The notes: generated from the sequence alone by a model not told the origin. 19,373 bases of DNA from Chitinophagaceae bacterium UBA3961 (GCA_002385265.1 DGDD01000102.1:1-19373), one strand, 5' to 3'; shown: positions 1-8,897, counted from the stretch's first letter. Program-made: numbers and translations.

Positions 1-1691
1 TTGTTCGACACGACAGTTCGGGTATTTGGGAGGGGTTTATTCCGGATATGGGAAAAGATGAAGTGTATAAATACCATATTCATGGTTTTAAGGGGAAGAA
101 ACAGGATAAGGGAGATCCTTTCGCAAATTTCTGGGAGAAAAGACCTTTAACAGCTTCCATAACATGGGATTTAAGTTATGAATGGAAAGATGCCACATGG
201 ATGGGCAAGCGAAAAAATCACAACTCTTTGGAAGCTCCATGGTCTGTATATGAAGTGCATTTAGCCAGTTGGATGCGCCCCAATAAACACGACGAAGAAA
301 GTTATAATACGTACGATCAATTCCGAGAGCACCTAGTTCCCTATGTAAAGGGAATGGGCTTTACGCATGTAGAGCTGCTTCCAATAATGGAGCATCCGTT
401 CGACGGCTCTTGGGGCTATCAAGGAACAGGATATTTCGCACCAACTTCTCGTTATGGCGATCCGCAGCAATTTATGGAATTGGTGAATGCCTTTCACGAA
501 GAAGGAATTGGAGTGATATTGGATTGGGTGCCGTCCCATTTCCCTTACGATGCCCATGGGTTATTCATGTTCGATGGAACTCACACCTATGAATATGCGG
601 ATATGAGAAAGGGATTTCACCCCGATTGGAATAGTTACATCTTCAATTATAAAAGGGGAGAAGTGAAATCTTTCCTGATTAGTAGCGCCCGTTATTGGTT
701 CGATAAATATCATATTGATGGCATTCGAGTAGATGCGGTAAGCTCAATGTTAAAGCTCAATTACTCTCGTCAGTCCGGTCAATGGGAACCAAATGAGTTT
801 GGTGGGGATGGTAATTTGGAGGCCATTGCTTTTATAAAGGATATGAATGAAATGGTGTTTCGCGATTTCCCCGATGTTCAAACCATAGCAGAAGAAGCAA
901 CCGACTGGCCGGGGGTTTCCAAGCCTACCTATGCCGGCGGACTGGGCTTTGGAATGAAATGGATGATGGGATGGATGCACGATACCCTAGACTATTTTAA
1001 ACTAGATCCTCTTTACCGTAAGTTTCATCAGAATAAGTTTTCTTTTAGTATGATGTATTACTATGATGAAAATTTTATGCTTCCGCTAAGCCACGATGAA
1101 GTAGTTCATGGTAAAAGCCCGATGATCTATAAAATGCCGGGCGACGAATGGCAGAAATTTGCCAATCTCCGATTATTGTACAGTTATATGTTTTGTCACC
1201 CGGGAGGAAAGCTACTTTTCATGGGCGATGAATTTGGTTCCACTTCCGAATGGAATTACAAGTCGGAACTTCCTTGGGAACTCTTGCAGTTTGAACCACA
1301 CCAGGGCCTAAAAGATTGTGTGCGCGATTTGAATAAGCTGCTCAGCTCAGAGCCGGCATTGCACGAAAACCAGTTTACGATATATGGATTTGAATGGGTA
1401 GACCTCAATCATCGGGATGATTCTGTGATCGTATTCCGAAGAAAAGCTAAAAAGTCTGATGATGATTTGTTAATTGTATTGAATATGACACCTTTGGCTC
1501 GGAGGGATTGGAAAGTGTATGCAAAAGACAAAAAACAATGGAAAGAGTTGTTTAACAGCGATTCACGAGACTATTGGGGAACCGGTGATACCTTTAATCC
1601 CGAAATTGAAACCAATTTGGTGGATAAAAATGAAAATATCTATGAAATAAACTTGCATTTACCACCGTTGGGAGCTATTATTCTGAAATAA
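1..1691 (+). CDS. glgB: 1,4-alpha-glucan branching enzyme, 5' end cut off
   Basis: GlgB cuts alpha-1,4 glucan chains and rejoins them as alpha-1,6 branches in cytoplasmic glycogen synthesis. The reading frame is open from base 3, ahead of the first ATG at 48, and the codons before that ATG encode a GlgB-like stretch (GIWEGFIPDM), so the real start lies outside the window. About 562 residues are present; complete enzymes usually have 630-730, so mainly the N-terminal CBM48 region is missing. Numbering from the ATG at 48, the GH13 barrel shows the nucleophile Asp229 in GIRVDAV, the acid/base Glu in AEEAT (residues 282-283) and the third acid Asp350 in SHDEVVHGK. The C-terminal beta-sandwich ends in PPLGAIILK. 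The family call is secure. The gene is followed after 26 bases by the TPR protein and may be co-transcribed with it. No terminator is visible between them. Confidence 0.95.
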   Translation, partial: VRHDSSGIWEGFIPDMGKDEVYKYHIHGFKGKKQDKGDPFANFWEKRPLTASITWDLSYEWKDATWMGKRKNHNSLEAPWSVYEVHLASWMRPNKHDEESYNTYDQFREHLVPYVKGMGFTHVELLPIMEHPFDGSWGYQGTGYFAPTSRYGDPQQFMELVNAFHEEGIGVILDWVPSHFPYDAHGLFMFDGTHTYEYADMRKGFHPDWNSYIFNYKRGEVKSFLISSARYWFDKYHIDGIRVDAVSSMLKLNYSRQSGQWEPNEFGGDGNLEAIAFIKDMNEMVFRDFPDVQTIAEEATDWPGVSKPTYAGGLGFGMKWMMGWMHDTLDYFKLDPLYRKFHQNKFSFSMMYYYDENFMLPLSHDEVVHGKSPMIYKMPGDEWQKFANLRLLYSYMFCHPGGKLLFMGDEFGSTSEWNYKSELPWELLQFEPHQGLKDCVRDLNKLLSSEPALHENQFTIYGFEWVDLNHRDDSVIVFRRKAKKSDDDLLIVLNMTPLARRDWKVYAKDKKQWKELFNSDSRDYWGTGDTFNPEIETNLVDKNENIYEINLHLPPLGAIILK

Positions 1692-1717
1692 TTCCACTCC
1701 GTATCCAATATAGTTTT

Positions 1718-2749
1718 ATGAAACCACTCGCTTTTTTGATGATGTGCAGCTTAGTTGCAAAAGGATTGTTTGCTCAAACAACCGATAGCGCTGTTTTTTA
1801 TTACGACAAAGGGATGGAAGAAAAAGCAGCCAAGCGCTACAGAGAAGCGGAAAAAGCTTTTCAAAAAAGTTACGGTTTCAATACTGAAAAAGTAGAAACC
1901 CATATCGAATGGGGCAATGTGTTGTTGGAACAAAGAAGGTATCAAGAAGCCTATTACAAATTCAAGAAGGCCGACTCTCTTCAGTCAAATAACAACGTAG
2001 TATTAGAGCAAATCGCTCAACTTTCCTTCAATCTTAGAAAATACGAAGATGCCATTAAAGTTGCCAAACAATTGCAAGCAGCAAAATATGGCTCCGGATG
2101 GAACTGGCTCATCGCTCGCAGTCAATATGAATTGCAATTTTATGCTGAAGCCATTAAATATTGCGAGGCTGCTTTTAAAGAGACGGCTAACAACCCGGAA
2201 ATTGTATACATAGCGGGGCGCAGCTTCATGGAAATGCACAATTATAAACGCGCAGCAGGCTGTTTCGATCAGGCTTTGGCTATGGATAGTTCCAATGCTA
2301 CCTGGATGTATGAGGCGGGGCTTGCATGGTACGCCGTTCCCGACGATAAAAAAGCATTGTATTGGATCGAAAAAGCCGGGCAAAATGGGTACAAGAAAAC
2401 CAACGATTATCTCGAAAATTTAGCAACAGCTTATCTCAATACCGGAAATTTAGAAAAAGGAGTTGAAATGCTTATTCAGGTATTAGAGCGTAGACCTTCC
2501 GATCCGGAATTACTTTACAGTATTGCAGAAGCCTACTATAAAGGCAAAAAATACGACTCCGCTATTGAATACTGGGATCGTATTTTAGAAGTCGATAAAA
2601 AGAACGCCAATGCATTGTACATGATTGGTATGTGCTATCAGAAAAAAGGCGATACCGCGAAAGGAAATCAACTCTGTGACAAAGCCATTGAAATGGATCC
2701 TTCTTTGCGAAAATTGAAAGAAGAAAAGAAATTGCCCAATGGCCTATAG
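1718..2749 (+). CDS. Exported tetratricopeptide-repeat protein
   Basis: A 343-residue protein with a signal peptide (residues 1-19, hydrophobic core then LFAQ), so it is probably in the periplasm or anchored to the envelope. No lipobox Cys is seen near the cleavage point. From about residue 25 to 335 it consists of helical repeats of about 34 residues with TPR-type spacing (for example YREAEKAFQKS, YQEAYYKFKKADSL, YDSAIEYWDRILEVDKKN and the last ALYMIGMCYQKKGDTAKGNQL). About nine units can be laid out. TPR arrays bind proteins, and no catalytic domain is attached. The ATG is preceded by no Shine-Dalgarno sequence, which is normal for Bacteroidota. It lies 26 bases behind glgB and converges on argS. 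The specific partner is unknown. Such proteins often serve in outer-membrane assembly, gliding or secretion, but nothing here decides between these. Confidence 0.85.
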   Translation: MKPLAFLMMCSLVAKGLFAQTTDSAVFYYDKGMEEKAAKRYREAEKAFQKSYGFNTEKVETHIEWGNVLLEQRRYQEAYYKFKKADSLQSNNNVVLEQIAQLSFNLRKYEDAIKVAKQLQAAKYGSGWNWLIARSQYELQFYAEAIKYCEAAFKETANNPEIVYIAGRSFMEMHNYKRAAGCFDQALAMDSSNATWMYEAGLAWYAVPDDKKALYWIEKAGQNGYKKTNDYLENLATAYLNTGNLEKGVEMLIQVLERRPSDPELLYSIAEAYYKGKKYDSAIEYWDRILEVDKKNANALYMIGMCYQKKGDTAKGNQLCDKAIEMDPSLRKLKEEKKLPNGL

Positions 2750-2788
2750 GCTCCTAAAGCTAAAAACGATTCCCCTTCTACATAACGG

Positions 2789-4564
2789 TTACATGCGGTC
2801 TGGCACCGCAATTCCCAAAGCGTTCATGGCAGTTGAAATTACGTGAACACTAAAAGAACACAATTGCAATCTCAATTCTTTTTGCTCCGGTGTTTCAGCC
2901 GTTAAAACCCTGCATTCCGTAACAAAGGAGTTGAAACTCTGCGCCAATTTAAACACGTAATTGGAAATCACAGACGGGTTCATTTCTTTGCAGGCATCGG
3001 CAAGAATACTCGGATATTTCTCCAATTCAATGATTAATTGCTTTTCTTGTTTGTGCAGAGATGCAACGGTTATTTTCGAGAAACTAGGTTGCTCTTTTCT
3101 TAAAATTGATTTTGCCCTGGCATGACTGAATTGAATGAAAGGCCCTGTAAATCCATGGAAATCGATTGACTCCTCAGGATTGAAGATCATGCGCTTTTTC
3201 GGATCAACACGAAGCAAGAAGAATTTTAACGCACCCATACCAAGCGTGTGGTACAGTTCTTTGCGTTCTTCTTCTGTGAAATCGTTTACCTTGCCCAATT
3301 CCTCAGTGAGCTTTGCTGCAATCGATTCCATTTCATCAACAATGTCATCGGCATCTACAACAGTACCCTCTCTGGTTTTCATTCTTCCCGTTGGAAGTTC
3401 CACCATGCCATAACTTAAATGGTATATGCCTTCAGCCCCTTTCAACCCTAATTTCTCACAAATCAATTTGAGTACTTTGAAGTGGTAGTTTTGCTCATCT
3501 CCAACAACATAAATGGAGATGTCTGAGCCAAATTCTTTTTGTTTGAGATCAGCGAGACCGATGTCTTGTGTAATGTATACAGCCGTTCCATCTTTTCTTT
3601 GAACAATCTTTTGATCCAAACCATCAGCAGTTAAATCAATCCAAACACTGCCGTCTTCTTTTTGAAAGAAAACACCTTTTTCCAATCCTTGCTGCACCAT
3701 ATCTTTTCCAAGCAGGTAAGTGTCGCTTTCATAGTATTGTTTGTCGAAATCACTGCCAATTCTTTTATAAGTAACCTTAAAGCCTGAATAAACCCAACTG
3801 TTCATTTTCTTCCACAATTCAATTACTTCAGGTTTACCGGCTTCCCAATCAACCAACATTTGTTGAGCAGCTAGTTGGATAGGAGCAGATTTTTCAGCTT
3901 CTTCTTTGCTCATGCCTTTTTCAACCAGAGCGGCTACTTCCTTTTTCAACTCTTCCCCAAACATCACATAGTAGTCACCAACCAAATGATCGCCTTTGAT
4001 GCCTGTTGATTCGGGAGTTGCTCCGTTTCCAAATCGTTCCCAAGCAATCATGCTCTTGCAAATATGAATACCACGATCGTTTGAGATACAGGTTTTGGCA
4101 ACTTCGTAACCGTTCATTTTATAGATCTGCGCAATGCTCCATCCGAGGAAATTGTTTCTCAAATGGCCCAAATGCAGCGGTTTGTTGGTGTTGGGGGAAG
4201 AATATTCAACCATTACTTTTTTTCCGGAAGCAGGAGCAGTACCAAACAGTTTATTGGCAGCTTCTTTTTCAACGAGGGATGTCCAGTAACTATCAGCAAT
4301 GCTTAAGTTGAGAAAGCCTTTGATCACATTGTACGATTCGAAGAGGTCGGGTGTTGCTTTGGTAAGTGCATCGCCTAGTTCTTGGCCCAATTGTTCAGGG
4401 GCTTTTTTCAATTGCTTTACAAAATTGAACAACACTACCGTATAGTCACCTTCGAATTCAGGTTTGGTTTCGTTCACAGCAATTTGAGCCTCCGGAATGG
4501 AAACTTGAAATTGATCATGAAGCACTTTACTAACGGCCGATTGAATACTAGCTACAATTCCCAT
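2789..4564 (-). CDS. argS: Arginine--tRNA ligase (class I)
   Basis: ArgRS charges tRNA-Arg in the cytoplasm. The 591-residue product has the usual length (about 550-600). In order it shows the N-terminal tRNA D-loop recognition (Arg-S) domain (residues about 1-105), the class I signature SPNTNKPLHLGHLRNN with HLGH at 131-134, the catalytic core with YITQDIGLADLKQKEF (330-344) and YVVGDEQNYHFKVL (352-365), the KMSK-equivalent loop as RMKTREG at 394-400, and the alpha-helical anticodon-binding domain ending in the typical LGIAVPDRM. The KMSK loop is degenerate, which is common in ArgRS and does not suggest loss of function. The ATG at 4564 fits the family N-terminus. The gene converges on the TPR gene, with 39 bases between the stops, and diverges from the GtrA gene. 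A possible -7 box lies 18-25 bases upstream of the ATG. Confidence 0.97.
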   Translation of the reverse strand: MGIVASIQSAVSKVLHDQFQVSIPEAQIAVNETKPEFEGDYTVVLFNFVKQLKKAPEQLGQELGDALTKATPDLFESYNVIKGFLNLSIADSYWTSLVEKEAANKLFGTAPASGKKVMVEYSSPNTNKPLHLGHLRNNFLGWSIAQIYKMNGYEVAKTCISNDRGIHICKSMIAWERFGNGATPESTGIKGDHLVGDYYVMFGEELKKEVAALVEKGMSKEEAEKSAPIQLAAQQMLVDWEAGKPEVIELWKKMNSWVYSGFKVTYKRIGSDFDKQYYESDTYLLGKDMVQQGLEKGVFFQKEDGSVWIDLTADGLDQKIVQRKDGTAVYITQDIGLADLKQKEFGSDISIYVVGDEQNYHFKVLKLICEKLGLKGAEGIYHLSYGMVELPTGRMKTREGTVVDADDIVDEMESIAAKLTEELGKVNDFTEEERKELYHTLGMGALKFFLLRVDPKKRMIFNPEESIDFHGFTGPFIQFSHARAKSILRKEQPSFSKITVASLHKQEKQLIIELEKYPSILADACKEMNPSVISNYVFKLAQSFNSFVTECRVLTAETPEQKELRLQLCSFSVHVISTAMNALGIAVPDRM

Positions 4565-4581
4565 AAATCCTATTTGAAGCG

Positions 4582-4589
4582 CAAAAGTA
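4582..4589 (-). promoter_or_regulatory. Likely -7 box of the argS promoter
   Basis: Read on the minus strand the sequence is TACTTTTG, a perfect match to the Bacteroidota -7 consensus TAnnTTTG. It would place transcription start about 10-14 bases before the argS ATG, giving a very short leader. No TTG is seen at the proper -33 distance (the nearest is about 25 bases away), so only the -7 element supports the call. Confidence 0.4.
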
Positions 4590-4619
4590 ATACAATGTGG
4601 GGAGGGCTAAAAATCAAGA

Positions 4620-4642
4620 AGCTGCTCTTTTTAAGAACAGCT
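4620..4642. repeat. Imperfect inverted repeat upstream of argS
   Basis: Two 9-base arms, AGCTGCTCT at 4620-4628 and AGAACAGCT at 4634-4642, are complementary except for one position and are separated by 5 bases. The repeat lies in the argS/gtrA divergent spacer, just upstream of the presumed argS -7 box. It could be an operator or a chance hairpin. No T-run follows in a direction that would make it a terminator for a neighbouring gene. Confidence 0.35.
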
Positions 4643-4722
4643 CCTTGTACAGTTTGGCTTAGGGGTTTAAACTTCGATCAAGTTCAACCTTTTTCTAATA
4701 TTAACCAAAAAAAATTCCTTTC

Positions 4723-4753
4723 TTGACCTATGTCAAATGTTAATAACTTTTTG
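4723..4753 (+). promoter_or_regulatory. Possible promoter of the GtrA-family gene
   Basis: TTG at 4723-4725 is followed after 20 bases by AACTTTTG (4746-4753), one mismatch from TAnnTTTG. The TTG lies inside a small inverted repeat, TTGAC at 4723-4727 and GTCAA at 4732-4736, which could be a regulator site over the -33 region. Transcription would begin near 4760, about 40 bases before the preferred ATG at 4799. Confidence 0.4.
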
Positions 4754-4798
4754 ATTGAGAATTGACCTTTGAAAAAAAGCTATTTTCGCAAGGTTTTT

Positions 4799-5278
4799 AT
4801 GAAAAAAGGTCGTTTTTTATCATTTGTAGATTTGTTTTATCCCATTTTTAAGCGTTTCATGCCCATTGAAACCTATTACTATGCAGTAATGGGTGGGCTA
4901 AATACCGTTATTGGATTGTTGGTGTATGCGCTCTCTTATACCTTTATTTTCAAGGGGATAGACATCGATCTGGGCTTTTATGCTTTCAAGCCACACACAG
5001 CCGCTCTCTTCCTTTCTTTTTGTGTGAATCTTCCACTGGGCTTTCTTCTAAACAAATACCTTGTTTTTACTGGTTCTACTCTCAAAGGTCGCATTCAACT
5101 CTTCCGATACAGTGTTTTCTTCATCAGCTGCCTTTTTTTAAATTATGTGCTTCTAAAGGTTTGGATCGAAATGCTCCATATGAATGCCTTGCTGGCACAA
5201 TTGATCACCACTTCTATTGTGGTTACGGTGAGCTATTTCTCCCAGAAATACATCACTTTCAAAAAGGACGCGAGCTAA
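4799..5278 (+). CDS. GtrA-family polytopic membrane protein
   Basis: A 159-residue inner-membrane protein with four predicted hydrophobic segments: about residues 24-46 (YYYAVMGGLNTVIGLLVYAL), 61-82, 95-117 and 125-147 of the preferred product. The NTxIG-like pattern in helix 1, the LNKYLVF pattern after helix 2 and the C-terminal FxQKYITFK are typical of the GtrA family. Members are linked to transfer of lipid-linked sugars (flippase-like roles in O-antigen glucosylation or cell-wall polysaccharides); the substrate cannot be told here. I chose the ATG at 4799. A TTG in frame at 4769 would add ten residues (MKKSYFRKVF) but is a weaker start and would leave almost no leader after the presumed promoter. 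No glycosyltransferase gene adjoins it, although GtrA proteins often have one beside them. Confidence 0.85.
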   Translation: MKKGRFLSFVDLFYPIFKRFMPIETYYYAVMGGLNTVIGLLVYALSYTFIFKGIDIDLGFYAFKPHTAALFLSFCVNLPLGFLLNKYLVFTGSTLKGRIQLFRYSVFFISCLFLNYVLLKVWIEMLHMNALLAQLITTSIVVTVSYFSQKYITFKKDAS

Positions 5279-5286
5279 CCAATCAT

Positions 5287-5325
5287 TAGTCATTAATTAT
5301 TAATTAATAATTATTAATTAATAGG
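5287..5325. repeat. A/T-only intergenic palindrome and repeat
   Basis: The spacer after the GtrA gene holds a run made only of A and T. It contains a perfect 20-base palindrome at 5294-5313 and repeated copies of TTAATTATTAATT (first at 5293-5305). The 13-mer recurs at 8898-8910 in the gap after dnaK. The 11-mer TAGTCATTAAT at 5287-5297 recurs at 6691-6701, where it begins with the stop codon of the amidohydrolase gene. This suggests a dispersed intergenic repeat family. The stem has no G/C pairs, so a terminator role is doubtful. Confidence 0.6.
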
Positions 5326-5364
5326 TCTTTTTTCTCTAACTTAATAGTCCAAAACTAACTTAAC

Positions 5365-6693
5365 ATGAGAAAGACCATTTTGGCAACGCTTCTGTTGCTG
5401 TTTTCCATTTCTTTGATCGCACAAAAAAAGAAAGCCCTTGTAGGAGGTACTTTAATCGATGGCTTCGGCGGAGAACCACTTAAAAACTCAGTCATCATTA
5501 TTGAAGGCGAGAAGATTGTGAAAGTGGGGCAAGTAGGTTCAATTGAAATTCCAAAAGACGCTGAGATCATTTCAACGGAAGGGATGAGTGTATTACCCGG
5601 ACTTTGGGATATGCACGTGCATCTTATGATTAATGGTCACTCTGACTATACTTATTGGGACAAAAAATACCCGCCTTTATTTCGCTCCGTAATTATGCCG
5701 GCCGGTGCAAAGCAACTCTTATTAGCAGGCGTTACCAGTGCTCGTGATTTGGGTGGCCCCCTAGAAGATGTAATTGGAATTCGTGATGATATCAATAAAG
5801 GAAAACTAGACGGACCTACTTTATATGTTAGCGGACCGTTCATTCAACACGCTCCTTACCCTGGTACCGAGCAATTTCGTTGGGGAGTGAATGGGGTAGA
5901 AGATGCTCGAGCAAAGGTTCAAACCTTGGCAAAAGCTGGTGTAGATTGTATAAAGTTGATCGACCAAGACCAAATGACCATGGAGGAAGTAATGGCTGTT
6001 GTAGATGAAGCACATAAGTGGAAACTGAAAGTAGTAGGCCATTCGCATCGACCTGAAGAAATTAGAAGAGGATTGAAAGCCGGGGTCGATAATTTTGAAC
6101 ATACAGGTTTGGCAACGGCTCCTGAATATCCGGAAGATATTATGAACATGATCAAAGAAAGAACCGGCAATTCCAATAACAAATTGTTCTGGACTCCCAC
6201 CATTCAAGGGCTGTGGAATTACGATTATGTGCGCAACAATCAAGAACATTTGGATGACCCTTCTTGGAAAGTTGGGTTGCCCGATAGCATTGTAAAAGAC
6301 ATTCGTCAGTCAATTGCCAAACCCTCTCAATTGTCTTATAATCAATTAACGGCCTATCGCAAACCCACTCTTAGACGAAAATTCACTCAGCTAAAAGAAG
6401 CCGGCCTTATTTTAATGATTGGCACCGACTCAGGAATTCCTATGACCTTTCATAGTCAGAGCACTTGGAATGAATTGGACATCTGGGTAAGAGAATTAGG
6501 GGTGGATCCTATGTTGGCCATTCGGGCAGCAACCTATTGGCCGGCGGTTTTTCAGGGTGTAGACGATAAGGTTGGAACGGTGAGCGAAGGAAAATACGCC
6601 GACATCATTGCGGTAAAAGGCGATGTGCTCAGGTATATAGACCTATTACAGAAAGTTGACCTAGTAATTAAACATGGCAAAAAAGTCAAATAG
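5365..6693 (+). CDS. Exported metal-dependent amidohydrolase (imidazolonepropionase/prolidase-like)
   Basis: A 442-residue protein of the amidohydrolase superfamily with an N-terminal signal peptide (residues 1-19, LLLLFSISLIAQ), so it probably acts in the periplasm. The binuclear metal centre can be read directly: HxH at 84-86 in WDMHVH, a candidate carboxylated Lys197 in DCIKLI, His226 in VVGHSH, His246 in NFEHTG and Asp355 in MIGTDSGIP. The C-terminal strand region (GTVSEGKYADIIAVKGD) is the usual small beta-domain of this superfamily, whose other half is residues 24-78. Relatives hydrolyse Xaa-Pro or other peptide-like or cyclic amide bonds; the substrate cannot be assigned. The gene stands alone, 86 bases after the GtrA gene, and is followed by a strong terminator at 6730-6756. 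Confidence 0.88.
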   Translation: MRKTILATLLLLFSISLIAQKKKALVGGTLIDGFGGEPLKNSVIIIEGEKIVKVGQVGSIEIPKDAEIISTEGMSVLPGLWDMHVHLMINGHSDYTYWDKKYPPLFRSVIMPAGAKQLLLAGVTSARDLGGPLEDVIGIRDDINKGKLDGPTLYVSGPFIQHAPYPGTEQFRWGVNGVEDARAKVQTLAKAGVDCIKLIDQDQMTMEEVMAVVDEAHKWKLKVVGHSHRPEEIRRGLKAGVDNFEHTGLATAPEYPEDIMNMIKERTGNSNNKLFWTPTIQGLWNYDYVRNNQEHLDDPSWKVGLPDSIVKDIRQSIAKPSQLSYNQLTAYRKPTLRRKFTQLKEAGLILMIGTDSGIPMTFHSQSTWNELDIWVRELGVDPMLAIRAATYWPAVFQGVDDKVGTVSEGKYADIIAVKGDVLRYIDLLQKVDLVIKHGKKVK

Positions 6694-6729
6694 TCATTAA
6701 TAATCAAATAGTTACGAAAGATATGACAG

Positions 6730-6756
6730 TGGCAGTCTCTATAGACTGCCATTTTT
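6730..6756 (+). terminator. Rho-independent terminator of the amidohydrolase gene
   Basis: A perfect 9-bp stem (TGGCAGTCT at 6730-6738 and AGACTGCCA at 6743-6751) with a 4-base loop is followed by TTTTT at 6752-6756. It lies 37 bases after the amidohydrolase stop and 63 bases before the dnaK start, so it separates the two transcription units. Confidence 0.8.
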
Positions 6757-6818
6757 GCGCATTTTCGGCAGCGGCACGAGGATTGATAATAGAGACCTGA
6801 ACATTAAATTCATCAATC

Positions 6819-8717
6819 ATGGGAAAGATAATAGGAATTGACTTAGGAACTACCAACAGTTGTGTGTCGGTGATGGAAGGGAATGAACCTGTGGTAATAG
6901 CCAACGATGAGGGTCGTCGTACCACGCCTTCCGTTGTAGCATTTTTGAAAAATGGCGAGCGTAAAGTAGGAGATCCTGCAAAACGTCAGGCCATTACTAA
7001 CCCTCAAAATACCATCATGAGTGTAAAGCGTTTTATGGGACGCCGCTTTGATGAAGTAAGCGAGGAAATCAGCCATTGGAGCTATAAAGTAGCCAAAGGT
7101 GACAACAATACAGTAAGAATCGATATCGACGGTCGTTTGTATACCCCACAAGAAATCAGTGCCATGATCCTTCAGAAAATGAAGAAAACGGCTGAAGATT
7201 ACTTGGGGCAAGAAGTAACAGAAGCGGTTATCACGGTTCCTGCTTATTTCAACGACGCTCAACGTCAAGCAACGAAAGAAGCCGGTGAAATTGCCGGATT
7301 AACTGTTCGTCGTATTGTAAACGAACCAACCGCAGCCGCTTTGGCTTATGGTTTGGATAAAGGAAAACACGATCAAAAAATTGCTGTATTCGATTTGGGT
7401 GGTGGTACTTTCGACGTATCAGTGCTGGAATTGGGTGATGGCGTGTTCGAAGTAAAAAGTACCAATGGTGATACACACTTAGGTGGTGACGACTTTGATA
7501 AAGTGATCATGGATTGGTTAGCAGAGGAATTTAAAAATGAGGAGAATGTAGATCTGCGCAAAGATCCTATGGCCTTACAACGTTTGAAGGAAGCTGCAGA
7601 GAAAGCAAAGATTGAATTGAGTTCTTCTTCAGAAACAGAAATCAACCTTCCTTATATCACAGCTATTGACGGAGTGCCTAAGCACTTGGTTAAAAAACTG
7701 TCTCGTGCGAAGTTTGAGCAACTAGCCGACAACTTATTCACGCGTTGTTTGAAGCCTTGTGAACAAGCTCTGAAAGACGCGGGTATGTCTGCTTCTCAAA
7801 TTGATGAAGTGATTTTGGTTGGTGGTTCTACTCGTATTCCTAAAGTGCAAGAGATTGTTGAGAAATTCTTTGGTAAAAAGCCGAATAGAAGTGTAAACCC
7901 CGATGAAGTAGTGGCAATCGGTGCAGGTATCCAAGGGGCAGTTATGACCGGCGAGGTAAAGGATGTGTTGTTGCTCGATGTAACTCCGCTTTCTTTGGGT
8001 ATTGAAACCATGGGTGGTGTTATGACTCGTTTGATCGATTCTAATACAACCATTCCTACTCGTAAATCTGAAGTGTTCTCAACTGCCAGCGATAATCAAC
8101 CCGGCGTACAAATTCATGTACTTCAAGGGGAGCGTCCAATGGCCAATCAGAACAAGAGCTTAGGTATGTTTAACTTAGATGGTATTCCTCCGGCTCCACG
8201 CGGTGTGCCTCAAATTGAAGTAATCTTCGATATTGATGCGAATGGTATCTTGCATGTAACTGCGAAAGACAAGGGAACCGGTAAAGAGCAGAAGATTCGC
8301 ATAGAAGCAGGTAGCGGCTTAAGCAAAGAAGAGGTAGAACGCATGAAAGCCGAAGCTAAGGCCAACGAAGCTACCGATAAGGAAGCTAAAGAACGTGTTG
8401 AGAAAATTAACCAAGCCGATAGCTTGATCTTCCAAACTGAAAAGCAATTGAAAGAGTACGGTGATAAGATCCCTGCTGAGAAAAAAGCTCCGATCGAAAA
8501 CGCACTCAATAAATTGAAAGAAGCGCACAAATCACAGGACCTCGCTAGTATTGATACAGCTGTAGCTGAAATGAATGCTGCTTGGACAGCAGCTAGCGAA
8601 GAGTTGTACAAAGCTTCTCAAGCTGCCGGAGCCACTCCGGGTGCTGAAGGTGCTCAAGCTAATGCAGGAGCCGGTGGTGAGAATGTAACCGATGCAGAAT
8701 TCGAAGAGGTAAAATAA
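6819..8717 (+). CDS. dnaK: Molecular chaperone DnaK (Hsp70)
   Basis: DnaK is the cytoplasmic ATP-dependent Hsp70, working with DnaJ and GrpE. The product has 632 residues (E. coli 638). It shows the phosphate-1 motif [13 protein letters not shown] near the N-terminus, the phosphate-2 motif [14 protein letters not shown], the adenosine motif [13 protein letters not shown], the linker and start of the substrate-binding domain in [19 protein letters not shown], a helical lid, a Gly/Ala-rich tail, and the terminal acidic motif [11 protein letters not shown], which is equivalent to EEVD. The ATG at 6819 starts the standard N-terminus [12 protein letters not shown]. grpE, dnaJ and hrcA are not adjacent. 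No CIRCE element is visible upstream, and the heat-shock control signal could not be identified. A terminator follows at 8742. Confidence 0.99.
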   Translation: MGKIIGIDLGTTNSCVSVMEGNEPVVIANDEGRRTTPSVVAFLKNGERKVGDPAKRQAITNPQNTIMSVKRFMGRRFDEVSEEISHWSYKVAKGDNNTVRIDIDGRLYTPQEISAMILQKMKKTAEDYLGQEVTEAVITVPAYFNDAQRQATKEAGEIAGLTVRRIVNEPTAAALAYGLDKGKHDQKIAVFDLGGGTFDVSVLELGDGVFEVKSTNGDTHLGGDDFDKVIMDWLAEEFKNEENVDLRKDPMALQRLKEAAEKAKIELSSSSETEINLPYITAIDGVPKHLVKKLSRAKFEQLADNLFTRCLKPCEQALKDAGMSASQIDEVILVGGSTRIPKVQEIVEKFFGKKPNRSVNPDEVVAIGAGIQGAVMTGEVKDVLLLDVTPLSLGIETMGGVMTRLIDSNTTIPTRKSEVFSTASDNQPGVQIHVLQGERPMANQNKSLGMFNLDGIPPAPRGVPQIEVIFDIDANGILHVTAKDKGTGKEQKIRIEAGSGLSKEEVERMKAEAKANEATDKEAKERVEKINQADSLIFQTEKQLKEYGDKIPAEKKAPIENALNKLKEAHKSQDLASIDTAVAEMNAAWTAASEELYKASQAAGATPGAEGAQANAGAGGENVTDAEFEEVK

Positions 8718-8741
8718 AAGTAAAAACTAGGATAAAGACGA

Positions 8742-8772
8742 AACGCTTTGCAGCAATGCAAGGCGTTTTTTT
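8742..8772 (+). terminator. Rho-independent terminator of dnaK
   Basis: Eleven-base arms AACGCTTTGCA (8742-8752) and TGCAAGGCGTT (8757-8767) pair along their full length with one G-U wobble and a 4-base loop. A run of seven T at 8766-8772 follows. It starts 24 bases after the dnaK stop. Confidence 0.85.
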
Positions 8773-8828
8773 ATTTAATAGCTGATTAGATACTGGCGTT
8801 TTGGTATACGAAGAATTCTTTTCATAAC

Positions 8829-8841
8829 GATAACAGTTATC
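8829..8841. repeat. 13-base palindrome (possible operator)
   Basis: GATAACAGTTATC has perfect 6-base arms around one central base. It lies about 135 bases upstream of the small gene's promoter and about 60 bases after the dnaK terminator. The size suits a dimeric regulator, but its distance from the promoter is long and a chance origin is possible. Confidence 0.3.
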
Positions 8842-8897
8842 CTAAAATAAAATGTCATTTACACCTGAATGTCCTCGGCTGTTCGAATTATTAATTG

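Noticed and set aside
2742..2751. Palindrome GCCTATAGGC over the TPR gene stop as a terminator
   Set aside because: There is no loop and no T-run. It is simply part of the last codons.
5020..5289. 89-codon frame overlapping the GtrA gene on the same strand
   Set aside because: It is a shifted frame of the GtrA coding sequence. Its translation shows no family pattern, while the GtrA frame has clear membrane helices.
6694..6818. CIRCE operator before dnaK
   Set aside because: I looked for TTAGCACTC and its complement with a 9-base spacer and found none. The inverted repeat at 6730-6751 is a terminator with a T-run.
8210..8611. 133-codon minus-strand frame inside dnaK
   Set aside because: It is antisense to the substrate-binding and lid part of DnaK, with a Ser/Ala/Leu-rich translation and no family pattern.
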